Shown: one piece after another, positions 1-13,900 of the stretch
How positions within the stretch are numbered: the first letter of the stretch is position 1
How the letters are laid out: each line of letters begins with the position of its first letter
Assembly: GCF_025698545.1 (NCBI RefSeq)
Contig: NC_068569.1
Coordinates: 8,184,001 to 8,248,000, forward strand
DNA from: Gossypium raimondii
Lineage: Eukaryota > Streptophyta > Magnoliopsida > Malvales > Malvaceae
Direction of reading: 5' to 3'
Length of the DNA: 64,000 bases
Program-made: the position numbers and the translations under genes
The notes under the pieces: model-generated
Told to the model about the DNA's origin: nothing
The model's input: the letters and a program-made list of their open reading frames with translations, nothing else
Databases searched by the model: none

Positions 1-239
1 TTGACACAAAACAGAAGCTAGATAACTTTTGGAAAATTCTTAATATTTATGTAGGAAAATATAGTAAGTTTACTCAATAATTCAGGTAGCGTATTAAAAT
101 ATGAGTTATTACCTTTGATGGGGTGGCAATTCACATTTTATGTCTAAATAAAAAAATTAAAGTTTAAATTTTAGAGATAATATTATTGAGAGAAATAGTC
201 ATATTTTTTTGTTTTTGTAAATTATAACAGATGGGCAAA

Positions 240-325
240 GCCCTAATAGTAACGTGATTTAGCTCGACTCGAACTCAGATCACATTTAAAGCGATGAATA
301 CCTTGATCATCAAGCCAACACGCGG
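240..325 (-). mobile_element. tRNA-derived SINE head (remnant)
   Basis: Read on the minus strand, this stretch has a tRNA-like internal RNA polymerase III promoter. An A-box-like TGGCTTGATGATCAAGG lies at 301-316 and a B-box-like GAGTTCGAGTC at about 266-276, with ordinary tRNA-like spacing. A related sequence occurs at 30709-30770, so this is a dispersed family. The 3' body, towards lower coordinates, is AT-rich and has no clear end, so the limits are approximate. Confidence 0.45.
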
Positions 326-3300
326 AGTTCAAGTAGTCATAAATTAAAAAAAAAATTCAAGTTCAAATTTTAACGGTAATTTTATTAAGAAAATAAGTTT
401 AAAAAAAATAAAAATTCAAACCGTAAATTAGGCCCAAAGAGTTGTTTAATTCTACTAAAAGAAATAGGTGTTATATTTCAAATTTGTTTAACAACTTGAT
501 TGAATAAAATTGGTTAAAATGCAATTATACTGACAGTAAAAGTAAAAGGAGAGTAAAATAGGCATAATAATTACAACAACATAAACTTGGGTTAGAGAGG
601 TGGTTTTACTTTATAGCTTTTGCATAACGACCACTTGGGATTCCAAATATGCAGAGCAATGATATGATTTGAGATGGAATTGACGACCCACCTAAAGATT
701 AAAGGGGCAAATCGCAAATGCAATCCCCCTATATATTATTATATTCATGTTTCATTTACAATCTTCCTGTTTGGCTAATGGGACCCCACACGTTTTAATC
801 AAAAGGGTTGGCAACCATGATGTCCCCTGTGGCTCCCACCCGACAGGTAGTAGCCGTTGAGACCCCACTTCGGTATACCACCATCATCCATTTCAGACTA
901 TTCACAGGAAGGATGGTTCTTTTATACATTGATAGGTGGAATTTTTTTAATTTCATAACTCACATTAAAAAACCAAAGATATTTAAAAATTAAAAATTAA
1001 TAAGAGTATCAATTTATGACTATACATTAATATTCCACACCTTTTGATGTAATCAAACTCTCCTCTCTTTATTTTGTGTTAGTAATATATACTTTAAAGT
1101 AATAAGTCATGTAGATTACATTTTTTTAAAATTAAAACTTAAAAATAAAATTATCGAAAAAAAGAGTTGACGAATATCTTGGTTCTAAAATATAAATTTC
1201 CAAGTTTTCTTTTGTTGGTGTTGCTACAGTGAAATACTATCAAATTGATTCGATATGAAAATAAAATGTAGGTAATATGTTAAATCATAGTTATCCATGG
1301 CACTCATTAGAAATTCTCCATATATTTTGGCATGGAAGAAAATCTAGTGTCACATGCAAATATACAGAGCTTTAGTAGGAAGATAGATATAGCAACTGGA
1401 TTTGGTGGTTGAGGCCGAACAGCTTCATACGTAAACAGAACTTTGGTTGTCACACTTCCAAAACAATAAATCAGGGCATCTGCAAATATACTTGGAAACT
1501 CCAGCATACGTAAATAGTAATTGAAATGAAAAAACACAGCATGACAAGGGATGGAACTTATTGCACACTCTTGGAACAATCCAAGATGAAGGTTCTATTT
1601 TGTTGTACAAAAAACATGCCTGAAAAAGTGACAGTCAAAGAAACATGAGTAACCTTTTGTTACTTACAAGATGATTAACAAAGTGATGGTCAAAGGAATA
1701 GCGTATATTTTAACAACTTAACTTTCCGTATAATTGATTCCTTCAACTGTCCCAAAAGGAATTCGTTATTCATTTTTCAAACTGGCCTTGATGAGTTCAT
1801 TATAGCTTTATACTCACCTTGGTTGTGTGAAATGCACGCTTCTTTGTTTTGCTATTATATACAATGATACGGGTTTAGTTTATTATTATCGATAATGAAA
1901 CCCTAATTTGGCAGACCAAATGTTTCTGCTTTGGTTTAGGCACTACAACAAAGACGATATTGTGGGGGCGAATGGCATATATATGGTGTAAAAAAATGGG
2001 TCCCCCGGATTAGATTACATGGTAAGTATTGTGTATGAAAATTAATAATGGTATAAAGCATCATATTCTGTTGGTAAAGGTGATCCTATAATGATAAATC
2101 TGGTCTCCTCTTTGTGTATTTGAGTAAGACCTCTTTTTTTACATATCCTAGGAGCAACTAAAGGGGTAGGGTTTATTTAAGGATATATAACCATATCTTT
2201 CAAATTTATTCGGTTTATTAAAACAATAATTATGACAATCATGATTATTGGTATCTCATAACAAAGCACATGCCATAAGCAAAATGATACTTGGGAAGAC
2301 ATTTATGCAATTGGTGTGTGTTTAGGGGATTCCCTTTTGCATAATGAATCATCACAAGAAACAAGCTCCATTTTCAACTCCACTTGATTTCTATCTAAAC
2401 CCCACTAAACATTGTTCGCTTGAATGCTGAAATGAAATCAGAATAATGCAAATCATAGATTCCTATATTAAAGAAAACCTCAAAGGCTAGCTATACCAGT
2501 TTAACCCAGTGATTGTTGTTTACCTTACAAAAAGGTTAAAATAATAATGGGCTAGCTGACTTTATTGATCCAATTTTTTTTTAAATGAAGTTACAATCAA
2601 GTCTAGTGTTAAATCTATACAAATCAAATACGCAACTAAGACATTTTCTGGAATCAGCCTTTGTTAGACACATCCAAAAGGGTACAGTTAGAAGTTAAAA
2701 CTGTTGGAGCATTAAATAATCAATTTCCAGCTACTTTACATGCATATGGAGTCAACTTATTAATTATATATTTGCCAATGCATGATTGAAAGTTAAGGTA
2801 TATGTATCGAGTATTGAGCCAATGTAACACACAGTATATTGTAATAATTAAAAATGTATACATACATAGAGAGAGAGAGAGATAACTATATAAGTCCAGT
2901 TCTCTTTCTTAAAATAAAAAATAAAAATCATCAATTACTATCCTATACAAGTTGATCAGCGTATAATTAATAAGTAAATCTTAAGGGCCAAAATTAAGAA
3001 AATGGAAGACAGAATCAGTGAGAAATAAAAGAAATAAGGGTAATGATTCACACACAAAAAACACAGTATTTGTGTGTCAAAGGAGGCAAAGGTGGTACGT
3101 GAATTGTGTTGTTGTGTCTGATGCTTGAGTTTGCCGTTTCCTAGGGCAAGCCCACATATGCAGGTTGATTTTCATAAAGTTAAAAACCATCCAATAATGC
3201 CCATTCATAAAGAGAATCACTCACCTTTAGATCATTAGATGGGACATAAAGGCAGCCGCGGCGCTCGTTTTATTCCCTAACCCCTTCTCATTTGGATTTT

Positions 3301-4609
3301 ACTCCCTTGGATTTTCTCTTTCACCATTCTTTTTTCTCCTCCTTCAATTATTTACTTAATGCAAAACCATTTTAAGGCTTGTTTTTACTACTTTACGTTG
3401 CATCCTCTTTTAAGACTTTGTACCCAACATGTGTCTCCGATTACGACTGGTTTTTGCAATTAATAACTCATTATCAAGTGGCATGTTTATAAGAAATTCA
3501 AATGCTAATACCTACAACTTATCTTATCCCTAGCTTACAACTTCCTTTCTTTTTTTTTTTTTTGTAAAAAAAAATTAAATTTGTTTCCTGGCAAAAGGGT
3601 CATGAATTAGTCAAATGGAAGGCTTTCCACTTTACAACAATGACGACTTTTATCGTTCAAAATTGGGTCCATTAGCTTTCTCGGGAAAATATTGGTGAGA
3701 AAGTTTGGTTACCAGCTCCTTTTATAGACCATTGAAACAATGAACCATTGACTCCAAGTATATGAACATGATTGAGGGACAAAGACACAGGAAGAAAGAG
3801 AAATTTTAAGATAGGAATTGTCTACATTTATAGTCTTCCAAAAATTGTAATCTATTCCCCCCCAAAAGAAAATATGCACATGCAAATATTGTTTAAGTCA
3901 AAAACGAGTTCCATGGAGTTGTAACATTTTCCTTTGTTTGTTAATAAAGCCACACTGATTTTTGTTTCTTTTTTCTTTCTATAACTCGCCTATATGATTA
4001 GAATTTACAAAAATAAAAAAAGTTTCTTGGCTACCAACTCAACTCAGAACAAAAATCCATTCCAATTTCCTAAATTTAATTTACCATGACTTACTAATAA
4101 AATAAATGAATTTATAAACATATAATTGAAAACAAAACACCAAAAAGAGTAATGTTAAACAAAGGGCCATTACATCTTATTCTAACTATATTCAACTGCT
4201 TCTGACCTTTGGTAGATTTTATAACCTCTACACGTGTCAAACAATTACCCTCATGGTAAAAAGAATGATTTTTATTGACTTTACTCTTGGTTTTCAAAAT
4301 CTAATCAAGAAAACATATAATTTACTTCATCATTTCAAAAAACTCAACTTTATCACCCAAATTAAGGGAACAATATTTTACATTTAATCTCTACATTCAA
4401 AATTGCATTTTTCCATGACCATGTACTAGTCTAGTACAAGAGTGTGTGTATTATCTCAAACCTTTTTTAATTTATCAAGGAAGGCAGAAGCCCCAAACAG
4501 AGAATCTCCCATGCTCTCAATCTGATTTGTCAAATCAAGGTTCAAAAGTAAAGATAAATTAACAAATCTTTCGTTCATACAATTTTTAAGGTAACAAATT
4601 CGGTGGATT

Positions 4610-4622
4610 CCCCCCCCCCCCC
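4610..4622. repeat. homopolymer C run
   Basis: Thirteen consecutive C bases in otherwise AT-rich DNA. The exact length may be a sequencing or assembly estimate. Confidence 0.8.
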
Positions 4623-5174
4623 AAGGTAAATTCATCTAGGTAAGGTTGCTAAAAGAGTAAAAGCGAAATGGAAATGGTGATAGAACCAAAAGATATCTGA
4701 AGTGTTATTGGTTAAAGTTAAAAATGGCAAGTTGTCAGTAAAAAGCATAGAGAGGAAGAGGGGACTGGCTTTTCTCGTATATGATGGGGATATATGATTG
4801 TTCACGCTACTTGGCGTTGGGTGCATGCCATGGTTTAACTGGACTGGAGTGACTTCAAAAGAACTGACCAACAATGGGAGAGGATATTAGAATTGGGTAA
4901 TTGGTAGGCTTTTGGCCTTTTCTGCTTTTGTCCAACCCCTAGTTATTAAAATTAATAAATAAATAAAAAGCAACCGCAAAAGGGGCAGCAAGAAAAAGAA
5001 AACAGCAGTTGCTGTTGCTGCCCCTTCTTATAAGACTGGGAGAAACCACTCATAAACCCCACCTTTGTTTATCCTCTCTTATTCTCTTGTTATTCTCAAT
5101 TCTTACACTTGAACAGCAAAAGAAATCACTTTCACTTTCAGTTCAGTTCTACTGAGGTTTCCATCTCTGAGGAC

Positions 5175-6127
5175 ATGGAGAGTCAGAGAGGTCCTCTTCT
5201 TAGCTGGGCTTACTTCTGTCAAGGAAAGGTAGGTAACACACACATTTCTTGTTTCTTTCCATCAGCTTCATTTGGTTTTGTTTGAAATTTTCTTCCACTT
5301 GATTATACAAAATGGGCTCTCTCTTTTATTTTCAAGAAAAAAAAAGGGACTTTTGGGCTAAATTGGGTGTTCTAACTACGCAGACAATGGAAGAGCTTAG
5401 GTATTCTCTTTTCTATACGACTATGGAGCTGGAACAGACAAGGATGGCAGTTCAGGAAGAGCTAAGAAAGAGAGATGATCAATTAATTCAACTCAAGGAG
5501 TTGCTAAGCAAGGCAATAAGAGAGAGGGATGAAGCACAGGAGAAATGCCAAAGACTTTTTCTTGAGAAACTCCTGCTTCATCAACTGCAGCAGCAACAAC
5601 AACAAAAACAGCAAGTTTCTCCTCTCTCTGGAGTTTCTGGCGTTGAGGATGAACGCATAAAAGGAATAGACTCTAACAATGGCTTCTCATCATCTGACTG
5701 TGAGGGAAGCATCGTTTCATCCCCTGTTCTTGACCCAACTCAACCACCCCAACTGCCACCACAAGGACCACCACCTCAATCCATGCCACAAACAACCATG
5801 GAGCTCGTGCCTGATAAGCCATTGCCCGAAAAGGGAAAGCTTTTACAGGCAGTGATGAAAGCTGGCCCGCTCTTGCAAACCCTTCTTTTAGCTGGACCAC
5901 TGCCTCAATGGCGACACCCACCACCACCACTGGAGTCATTTGAGATCCCACCTGTGACCATTCCTTCACCACCACCACCCCCACAACTCCTCCACCAAGA
6001 CTCCTTCCCCAGCATTAACGCTTGCAACTCTCTAAACACCTGTGGTAAAGTAAACAGGAAAAGGGGTCTCTATGATGGCCCTGATTCTCCTGCAGAAACC
6101 AAGTACCAACGATTAGTTCTCGATTGA
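5175..6127 (+). CDS. DUF1635 family protein
   Basis: Two exons, 5175-5228 and 5384-6127, join in phase across a GT-AG intron and give 265 residues. The start is the ATG at 5175. The N-terminal part (residues about 19-95) is a predicted coiled coil beginning TMEELRYSLFYTTMELEQ and ending near a glutamine-rich tract encoded by CAG/CAA codons. This matches the plant-specific DUF1635 family as I remember it. The middle is rich in proline and glutamine, and the C-terminus carries a conserved-looking block with KRGLYDGPDSP and KYQRLVLD. The family has no established biochemical role; the coiled coil suggests a protein-protein contact. No signal peptide or membrane segment is visible. The family call is from motif recall; the gene structure is seen directly. 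Confidence 0.85.
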
Positions 6128-9100
6128 CTGCGACTACAAACAAGATAGTCTGAATGGTGCCTACTAATTCCATAAAATTTACCATTTTTAAGCTTCTTAA
6201 TTATAGGGTTAGTGAGGGTGAAGAAAATCAGCCTATCAGGGAAAGATGACTGATATCAGCATTTTTGTACAGTGGTTTGCTTCACAGAAGCAATCATCCA
6301 ACTTCTAGTTTAACTCTTTGGAGAGAGCAAAAAGAAAAGCTTTGTTTCTTGGCTTTTTGCCAATGTTTTTAGGGTGAAGAATTTTGTTTCTCTCCTGTTT
6401 CCCTCCCTTTATTATTTTCCTTGATTTCTTCACATGTGGTTTTTGCTCCATGATGTGAAAGGGAGCTTTGAAATTGATTTGTCCAAAATAGCAATTGTTG
6501 TGGCATGTGAAAATTCAGTACTAGTGTTATAACTTTAGCTTCTATAATATAGTCTTAACTAAGAAGTGTGCTGTGCTGGTTTGTTTAGTGTGGAGTGTTT
6601 GAGAAAGGAAGAGATTAGATTAAAAAATAGAAGGATTTTTAAGCACAAGGGATTGGGTGTGTGGAGTTGTTGAAATGGGGAAGATGGGTATGGCCAACAA
6701 CCAAGAAGGTTTAAGGGGCTTGCTTGTCGGATGAGTGGATCCCACGAAATCAGAATCAGGATCTGCTACTTGTGTAATGATGTGTGATCATATTTATATT
6801 ACTCTTTTTTTCTTTTTTGGTTGAGGGAAGCATCATCATTATTATTGTTTACATCTTATGTTTCGTTTCTCTCTCTCTCTCTCTCTCTCGATATATATAT
6901 TTCTATTCCAATTGCTAATATATTCATTAAAGCTTCTTTTATTTATCTATCTGCTCCCACTTAAACTTGTTTATTGCTATTTCATCTAAAAGCAAAACTA
7001 ATGATGGTTTTGTCCCTTTCCAAGCCCCTCCACATTGCAAGGATCTGGGAAACATTTTCCATTCGCTATCACTTGTTAAAAAAGCAACCTGAATGACCCT
7101 TCTGCTCTAAATTAAATGGCAAATTCACCAGAAATCATTTTAGCGGGCCTCAAAGCCCAATTATAAAATTCAAAACTCTGCTCAGGTCCATCAACTCGTG
7201 ATTAGTTGAAAATGTCATGTTCACATGAGTGAAGTCAAGTCCACTGGGGTTGGCATAATTAAAACAAGAAATTGGTCATAATAATGTATTTACTATTTTT
7301 AAATTGTAATTATAAAAATATTAAAAAAATGGTTTCTAGAAGCTGGATGGGTGGATTTAATCGATTAAGCCCCCGCATAAGCAATGGAATTGTTCCTAAT
7401 CTAGCTTGACAAATCAACAGGTAAATTAAAGCAGCTCAAATTCTGGATGGATAACTTCAGAGAAATCATCAACACTGAACTTAGCAAAGCAAACTACTAG
7501 AAGCAGATTGGTTTTTTATGTGTTACAATCACTACTGACGAGGCCTAAAACAGAGGCAGATAACGATACATTTCAGTTGTTAAATCCGTGAGAGCAGAAC
7601 AAACAGGAGAAGCCATGATTTTTTAGGGCAATATATTCCTGCGACCAGGCGGCAGTGAGGAAGGTGTTGCAGTCCACACGGCAGTACTGGCTAGGAACTG
7701 AACAAAGCTAGCAGTTTTACTTGACCAAAGACCTTCTTCCCACCTTCAATGAGTCGCACTTTGCTTTGACTCAGATTCTTTGCTTCCTGTTCTACTTCTA
7801 TATATGGACTACCACACAGTTGTAGGGTAGAGGCTATAAAAGGTTATCACATTCACAGCCCAAGAATAAGTAGTACAAGTCTCTAGATTTTCTGTTGCGT
7901 GTCAATTTTGGGTCAAGACTCGTGCCCCAGAAATTTGATAATTAGTACGCAATGATTCCACATCCAGTACACAATTTTCAGCTGCTGAAGAAATTAGTGC
8001 ACTGCTTCCCTTCCCTGAAAAACAAAAATCAAAAGCAAACTTAATAAACAATTTAAAGCATCAATTCCTTTCCTGATTTTCAATGGTATAGGCAGGCAGC
8101 AAGCAATTTGCACGAATCATTTGTCAGCTTTTTAGTTGAGAAATTGACGCACAAATGAGGCCATCCGACTGAGTTAGACATCAGTCCTCTTCACATTTGG
8201 CATTAATGTTATTCACCAAGGAAAAGTACTCACACCCATAACCAGAATTCCTCAATCATCGCCACCACCATGCCAATAATTTGCTTCTCTTGGTTTAATT
8301 TTTTCCCCAATATACGTACAGTCAGAGGTACACCGGCTCACCCATATACTACCCGGGTTGTGTTCATAAATGATGTGAGTGGCTTTATGGGACAACTTAT
8401 TTGTTCTTCACCCGCTCAGACGAGGTGATGAAGCTCGCATCGCATGCTCTGGAATCTCATCTTCTCCTTCACCAACAAAACGTGGTAATCGGAGAGATAC
8501 GCCCCTCTTTATTTTAACAATAACAACAAGGAACAGCAGTTGCAGCTGAGCTTCTAAACTGATGAGTCCGTGTAGAGTGGACAAGTGAAACCCAAACACT
8601 CTTTAAACACTGTATGGCATGTAATACGTAATGTATATCTGTTTACGTGTTTCTTCTTTGTATGGCTTTTTGGTCACTCCAACTCCTTTTTTGCCCTTCT
8701 GGCTCTTATTCAAACATATTATTTAGCATTCAGATGTCAAAAATGGGGGATGAGAGTATTTCATCTCATATAAGGTCATTAATTATATTGTTTATTCATC
8801 CAATAATTCATTAAGTAGTCAAATATAGCGTTCCATTTTTATTCTTACTATTCAACAAGCTTCTTTTTTTAAGATGAATTTATTCTTGGACGTAAAATAA
8901 TTATATTTAGTCTAATTTAACAGAATATTCTAAACAAAACCAAAATCTCCAAATGTAGCTGCGGGAGAATGGGGGTAACCTTGACTTTCAACACATTAAA
9001 GGACTGCCACAATGAGTCAAAGTCTGCGGTCAAAATTTCTAAAGTTAATACCAGAAGCCCTTTATATTCCCTCCTCCTCTCTCGCAGGCACAGCCAAACC

Positions 9101-9187
9101 TTAGCAAAAAAAGAAGAAAAACAAAGAAATTCGATCCCAGCGTTGTACAAAGAAAGTAGGAAATATAAGCTGCAAGACATAAACGCC
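6128..9187. other. intergenic region, 3' UTR and AP2C promoter
   Basis: It starts with the probable 3' UTR of the DUF1635 gene. It contains a CT microsatellite running into AT at 6868-6900. The stretch 7430-8590 is less AT-rich, but no exon set with coding character could be built on either strand. A minus-strand open stretch at 8408-8599 has no upstream ATG and is not called. The last few hundred bases probably hold the promoter and 5' UTR of the phosphatase gene. Confidence 0.55.
6868..6900. repeat. CT/AT microsatellite
   Basis: A (CT)n tract of about 22 bases is followed directly by a short (AT)n tract. It lies about 740 bases after the DUF1635 stop codon. Confidence 0.9.
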
Positions 9188-10905
9188 ATGTCCTGCTCCC
9201 TTGCCCTTGCCAACTCTCCGGCGCTTTCTCCGCCCATGTCTCTTTTCCGTGACAATTCTCCGATCATCTCTCCGTCGCCCGAAGCTTTGAATTTATCGTT
9301 GACTCACCTCAAACCTTCGTCGTCTCCTTCTTCCCCTTGTTCGCCTTTTAGGCTTCGCCTTCAAAAGCCTCCGTCCGGGTCTCTATTATCTTCTTCTGTT
9401 TCAACGTCAGCGTCTTCATCGGATTCGGGTTCAACTGCGGGTCTTGGTCCACGACCGGCGTCGGCAATATTGAAGAGGAAGAGGCCAACGAGGCTGGATA
9501 TACCAATGGCCACGACGGCGTTGCATTTTGGGGTTCCGGCGACGCCGTGTGCAGTGATGAGAGAGGTGGAGAGAGAGGGATGTGGATATTCTGTTTATTG
9601 TAAAAGGGGAAGGAGAGAGGTTATGGAAGATAGGTTTTCAGCTTCTGTTAAACTTCAAGGAGATTGCAAACAGGTAATCTTATGGTTCTTGATTCGGTTC
9701 ATATTTAAATTTTAGGACGTTAGAGTTGTTTTATGTTTGGATGAAAGAAACGATATATAGCACAGTTTGAGAATTCGAAATTTTGCGAAGAAACTTAAGC
9801 TTGGGGAGAATTTATTAGAATAAAAAGAAAAGCGGTTCTCTTTTTAGAGAGGGGGAGGGCTGAGAATAGTTCGAAGGAAAAAATCCTCATGTTTGTTTAT
9901 TCTACTTGATTGGTACGAATGTTCCCTTAGTATAATAAGGTTTTAAATAATGAAAAAGAAGGAAGATGGATAGTGTAATTGATTTATTTGGTTTTATATG
10001 ATAATTGCAGGCATTTTTTGGTGTTTTTGATGGACATGGAGGTGCTAAAGCTGCTGAATTTGCAGCCCTGAAATTGGAGAAGAACATTTTAGATGAAGTT
10101 GTTGGGAGAAAAGACGAAACCATGGTAGAGGAAGCTGTCAAAGCAGGTTATTTGAAGACAGATGCTGAGTTTCTAAAGGAAGATGTCACCGGTGGAGCAT
10201 GCTGTGTGACAGCTTTGATCCAAAATGGAAGCCTTGTTGTATCAAATGCTGGTGATTGTCGCGCTGTTTTGAGCAGGGATGGTGCTGCTGAAGCTCTCAC
10301 CTCTGATCACCGACCTTCAAGGGAGGATGAAAGAAACAGAATTGAGACTTTGGTGAGTGGTTTCTCAAATAAATCACTCTTGATCTTTTCTTGGTGTATA
10401 TTGGGACTGTGACTGATGTATTATGTGATGTGTGTTTTTTCAGGGTGGCTATGTGGACTTATGCCGCGGTGTTTGGAGGATTCAGAGTTGCCTAGCCGTC
10501 TCCAGAGGGATTGGAGACCATCACCTTAAACAGTGGGTAATAGCTGAGCCAGAGACAAAGATCATTACTATCAAACCTGAATACGAGTTCTTAATATTAG
10601 CCTCTGACGGCTTGTGGGATAAGGTAGCTATTGAATTTTACTTTATGCATCTTTCTTTAATATACTTCATATCTTTACTGTCTTTAAGCTGGATGGTTAT
10701 TCATGTTAATTTAAACAGCTTCTTCCTTTTCCTTTTCCTTTTCCAGGTTAGTAATCAAGAAGCAGTTGACATTGCTCGTCCTTCATGTGTTGGCATCAAT
10801 AAGCAAAATCCATTGTCTGCATGTAAAAAGCTTGTCAACCTTTCTGTTTCACGAGGCTCATCTGATGATATTAGTGTGATGCTGGTTCAGCTGGGGCAGT
10901 TTTGA
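9188..10905 (+). CDS. AP2C1: AP2C-type protein phosphatase 2C
   Basis: Four exons, 9188-9673, 10011-10352, 10444-10623 and 10747-10905, all meet in phase 0 and give 388 residues, close to Arabidopsis AP2C1/PP2C25. The PP2C catalytic domain runs from about residue 132 to the end. It carries MEDRF, the metal-binding FDGHGG (168-173), AGDCRAVL, ASDGLWD (ending at 335) and the late metal-site GSSDDISV. The serine-rich N-terminus (1-95) precedes KRKRPTRLDI (96-105), which fits the MAP-kinase interaction motif (basic cluster, then L-x-I) that defines the AP2C clade. By family knowledge it dephosphorylates stress MAPKs such as MPK4 and MPK6 homologues. The assignment to AP2C is strong; which paralogue is uncertain. 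A MAPKKK gene lies downstream on the same strand. Confidence 0.92.
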
Positions 10906-13900
10906 TTTTGCTAGTATCTAAATGGTGGGCAACCAATTAAATTAACTCATAGAATTGACTCTGCCTCCTAGTTTACTGATCGTTTTAGGATGGGAGGAGA
11001 AGACGGTTTCTCAATACAAGAGCTATTCGTTTAGAGCTAGTTATTGGAGGTGTTTTGAGACTCAAAAGCGATACCAGATGCAGTCAAGGTGGAAGTTGGG
11101 ATATTTTTTGGTATGATTTAGACTTTACTGACCATTCTTTGTGGGGATTTTTGTACCCACGGCAGTGACTGTGTTGTAACTTGTTTATATGTGTGATATT
11201 TGTTGACCTTGAGTTGTAAATTCAGGATATACTTTATAAACAATTCTCTGATAATTGTTCCTTCTAATGTTATTTGAACTTGTTTGTATCTATTGAGTAA
11301 GAACTAGTTCATTAGTTGGAATGATTCTGGGTAATTAGTTGTTGCCAAGCTTGATTCTGAGATTAACTTATAATCTACATTGCCTTCTTCCTGGCCTGTT
11401 TTGAAGATCTGACACCGAAGGTGAAAATACTAAGCATTTCGAAGAAGAGCATCATCTATTTTTATATTAGTGAAGCAATAGTAGATAAAGTTGGAGATTG
11501 AGCTAACTCAAAACTTGCCTAGTGGGGGATATTAGCTTGGATGGCATGCTTGATAGCCAATTTCTTACGGGTTATAGATTCGAGTATAACGTACTGTTGC
11601 TGATGAAGTAGTAATAATGAAGGTTGGTTGGGGAGTTAAGGGTAGAAAGTCAAAAACTAAATCATTTGTCAACCAACTGTATTCTATTATGCTTTTACGC
11701 GTTGAATTCATATTCAGAACCGCAATCATGAAGCATCAGAAAATTTAACATGCCAAAAAACCCCACTACACGATGACCAAATCTTCATCACAAAACGGAA
11801 AGCAAATGTCCTGATGCCATACAGAAATTTACTAATTATTTCCCCCACTTTAGTTGGTTGGCGTTGGAGAAAGAATCATATTTTCATGTTTTGCAATCAG
11901 CTGTCTAAATAGGACCACCTTTCCCTAAATCTGACCCACAAAGAGCACATGAGAAAAAGACCATATGTACAATTGCTTTTGTTACTTTTTCAATTTTCAT
12001 ACACCACGCATGTTCGCAGTCTTTCGCGCAACTTGGGTTGTTTGTTTGTTGGCTTGCATCATGTATCCATGTTCTTTGTTTTGAGCCTTCAAAACATATT
12101 GATGTGTTTCTACGCCAAATCACATGCAATGTGTTTGACCAGTTCTGCTACATTTTTCTCCTTGTCCTCGAGGATTCTTAATCTCTGCTCATGGTCGACC
12201 AAAGTAGCTAAATCCTAAGGATCAAAGGATAACAAAATCCATTACTGCTTTGACTTTGGTAGAACTAGAAACAAGCTCGCATTACAACAGTGAGCACCAC
12301 AAATTAACCAAACTCCCCCAATCGCATGAGAAGCTTAACAATGAATATGAACATGAAGGAAAGTATCTGTTTATGTGATGTGTAACAACTGGCGATTGGA
12401 ATTTGTATTTGGTTATGCATGAATCTCAAGGAAAAAGAGAGGCGAGGCGACATCAAATTGGGGGGAAATGAGATTTGCAAGTTGGTCGCACAGAATGGAA
12501 GAGTTAGGTGTTCATTCACGTCGAGACTGTCGACCACCCGATATAAGTTTTGCCCTTTTTTTCTTTTTTTGTCTTGCTTTGTCACGACAAATATTAACAG
12601 CCTTGCAACAAACCCCGCGCCTTTTCTGACTAGACAACAAACTTAGTCGGCTATTTGTTTCATAAGTAGTGCTGCAGACATTCAACTTTTCATCAATTGA
12701 ATTTAACATTAGATATTTCATTGCTACCTGGTAAACAGTGACGTTGTATTAATTGGAGTACAGGTTCTCACGACTTTGATTGATTAATAAGGGGTGTCTA
12801 ACTTAGGATTAGAGTCAGTAAGTAGAAATAAAAGTTTACCCAAAATGTTGCAAATTTAAAAGAAGTTTTGGTAATATTATGAACATGAATGATGAAGATA
12901 CAGGATGCTATCTAGTTCTCCCAATACACCATTGAACCACAAAATTAAAGGCCCTGTTGTAAATATTGTTCTTTTTTTTTTAGGGGGATAATGGTGGGCA
13001 ACCCTTTCTTTCTTCCATTCCTTGAGTTTTTTTGTAGATTCAGATTTACGTGGACAACAATTGCTGGCTTTTTCCCTTCAAGTAAGGAAATTGTTCTAGC
13101 TTATCCAAAATTCGATGCCCTCGTTTATAGCCGGATTATAGTGCAATATTACTGTGCAGCCTTTTTGTATGCGATGATTGATGACAGATATAAACTGTTA
13201 ATTTACTAACAAGCATCAGAAGACATGGCATATCCTCAGGCCCACTGACTTTGACAATTAAGTCAAGAGAATCAAAAAGAAAAAGGAAGAGGCACCTCCC
13301 TTGATGGCTGGCAGATGCTATTCATTTACATACACTTGGAAACATGAAATCAACACTGCAGGGCACAAGCATGATCTACCGATGAGATCGCTTCTCACTA
13401 CCATGAAAAATAGTCTGAAAGCTAAGACTTTACTAAACCATCTAATTAGTGGGAAGACAACGCGTATCCGCAATTTTGAGCGTGATTGTCTACTAAAATG
13501 ACCCGAATCAGTATTAGTAGAAAGAAAGAGTTGAGCTTCATTGCCTAGACATAAAGGTTATCCCTTTTATTGTAATAATGATAATGATATGGTCATAAAA
13601 TCTTATCCTATCCCACTTGATCCTTTATTTATCCAATTGATTCATTTATTGGAGGCTGCTGGTTTACGCACGCACGTCAAGTCAACATAATTCTACTCAA
13701 ACTCTCCCTGCAACACAACAGCCTCAAAGTTCTTTCTGACTGTGACGTGTACCTTCTGGCCACCAACTTGGCAGTTGGCACCTCTCTAAAAAATAATTCC
13801 ATGGTTTTTTACCCTTCTAAATTCTACTCCCTTACTTCTCAACCACGTCTAACTTGGTCCATAATCTTCCATCTTTTTTAGCTTAGCTACTCGATTTCTT

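Larger units (their letters stand above)
1..5174. other. gene-free region upstream of the DUF1635 gene
   Basis: I see no coding gene here. Short open frames exist but lack start context, codon bias and recognisable domains. The DNA is AT-rich. It contains a SINE-like head near 240-325, a short GA repeat near 2868-2882 and a run of 13 C at 4610-4622. The segment 1300-1620 looks slightly less AT-rich and has overlapping minus-strand frames, but I do not recognise them. The last 150 bases or so probably hold the promoter and 5' UTR of the next gene. Confidence 0.6.

Noticed and set aside
1307-1610. Overlapping minus-strand open frames in a less AT-rich stretch
   Set aside because: No recognisable domain, and no splice-consistent extension was found.
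5673-5984. Long open frame opposite the DUF1635 coding exon
   Set aside because: It is a mirror of proline-rich coding DNA on the other strand.
8569-8593. Hammerhead-ribozyme-like core (CTGATGAG, then GTCC/GGAC stem, then GAAAC)
   Set aside because: Four extra bases separate stem II from GAAA, and no matching stem I or stem III or cleavage-site GUH was found. Probably chance.
8408-8599. Minus-strand open frame of 63 codons
   Set aside because: It begins with GTG rather than ATG, shows no domain and has no supporting exons.
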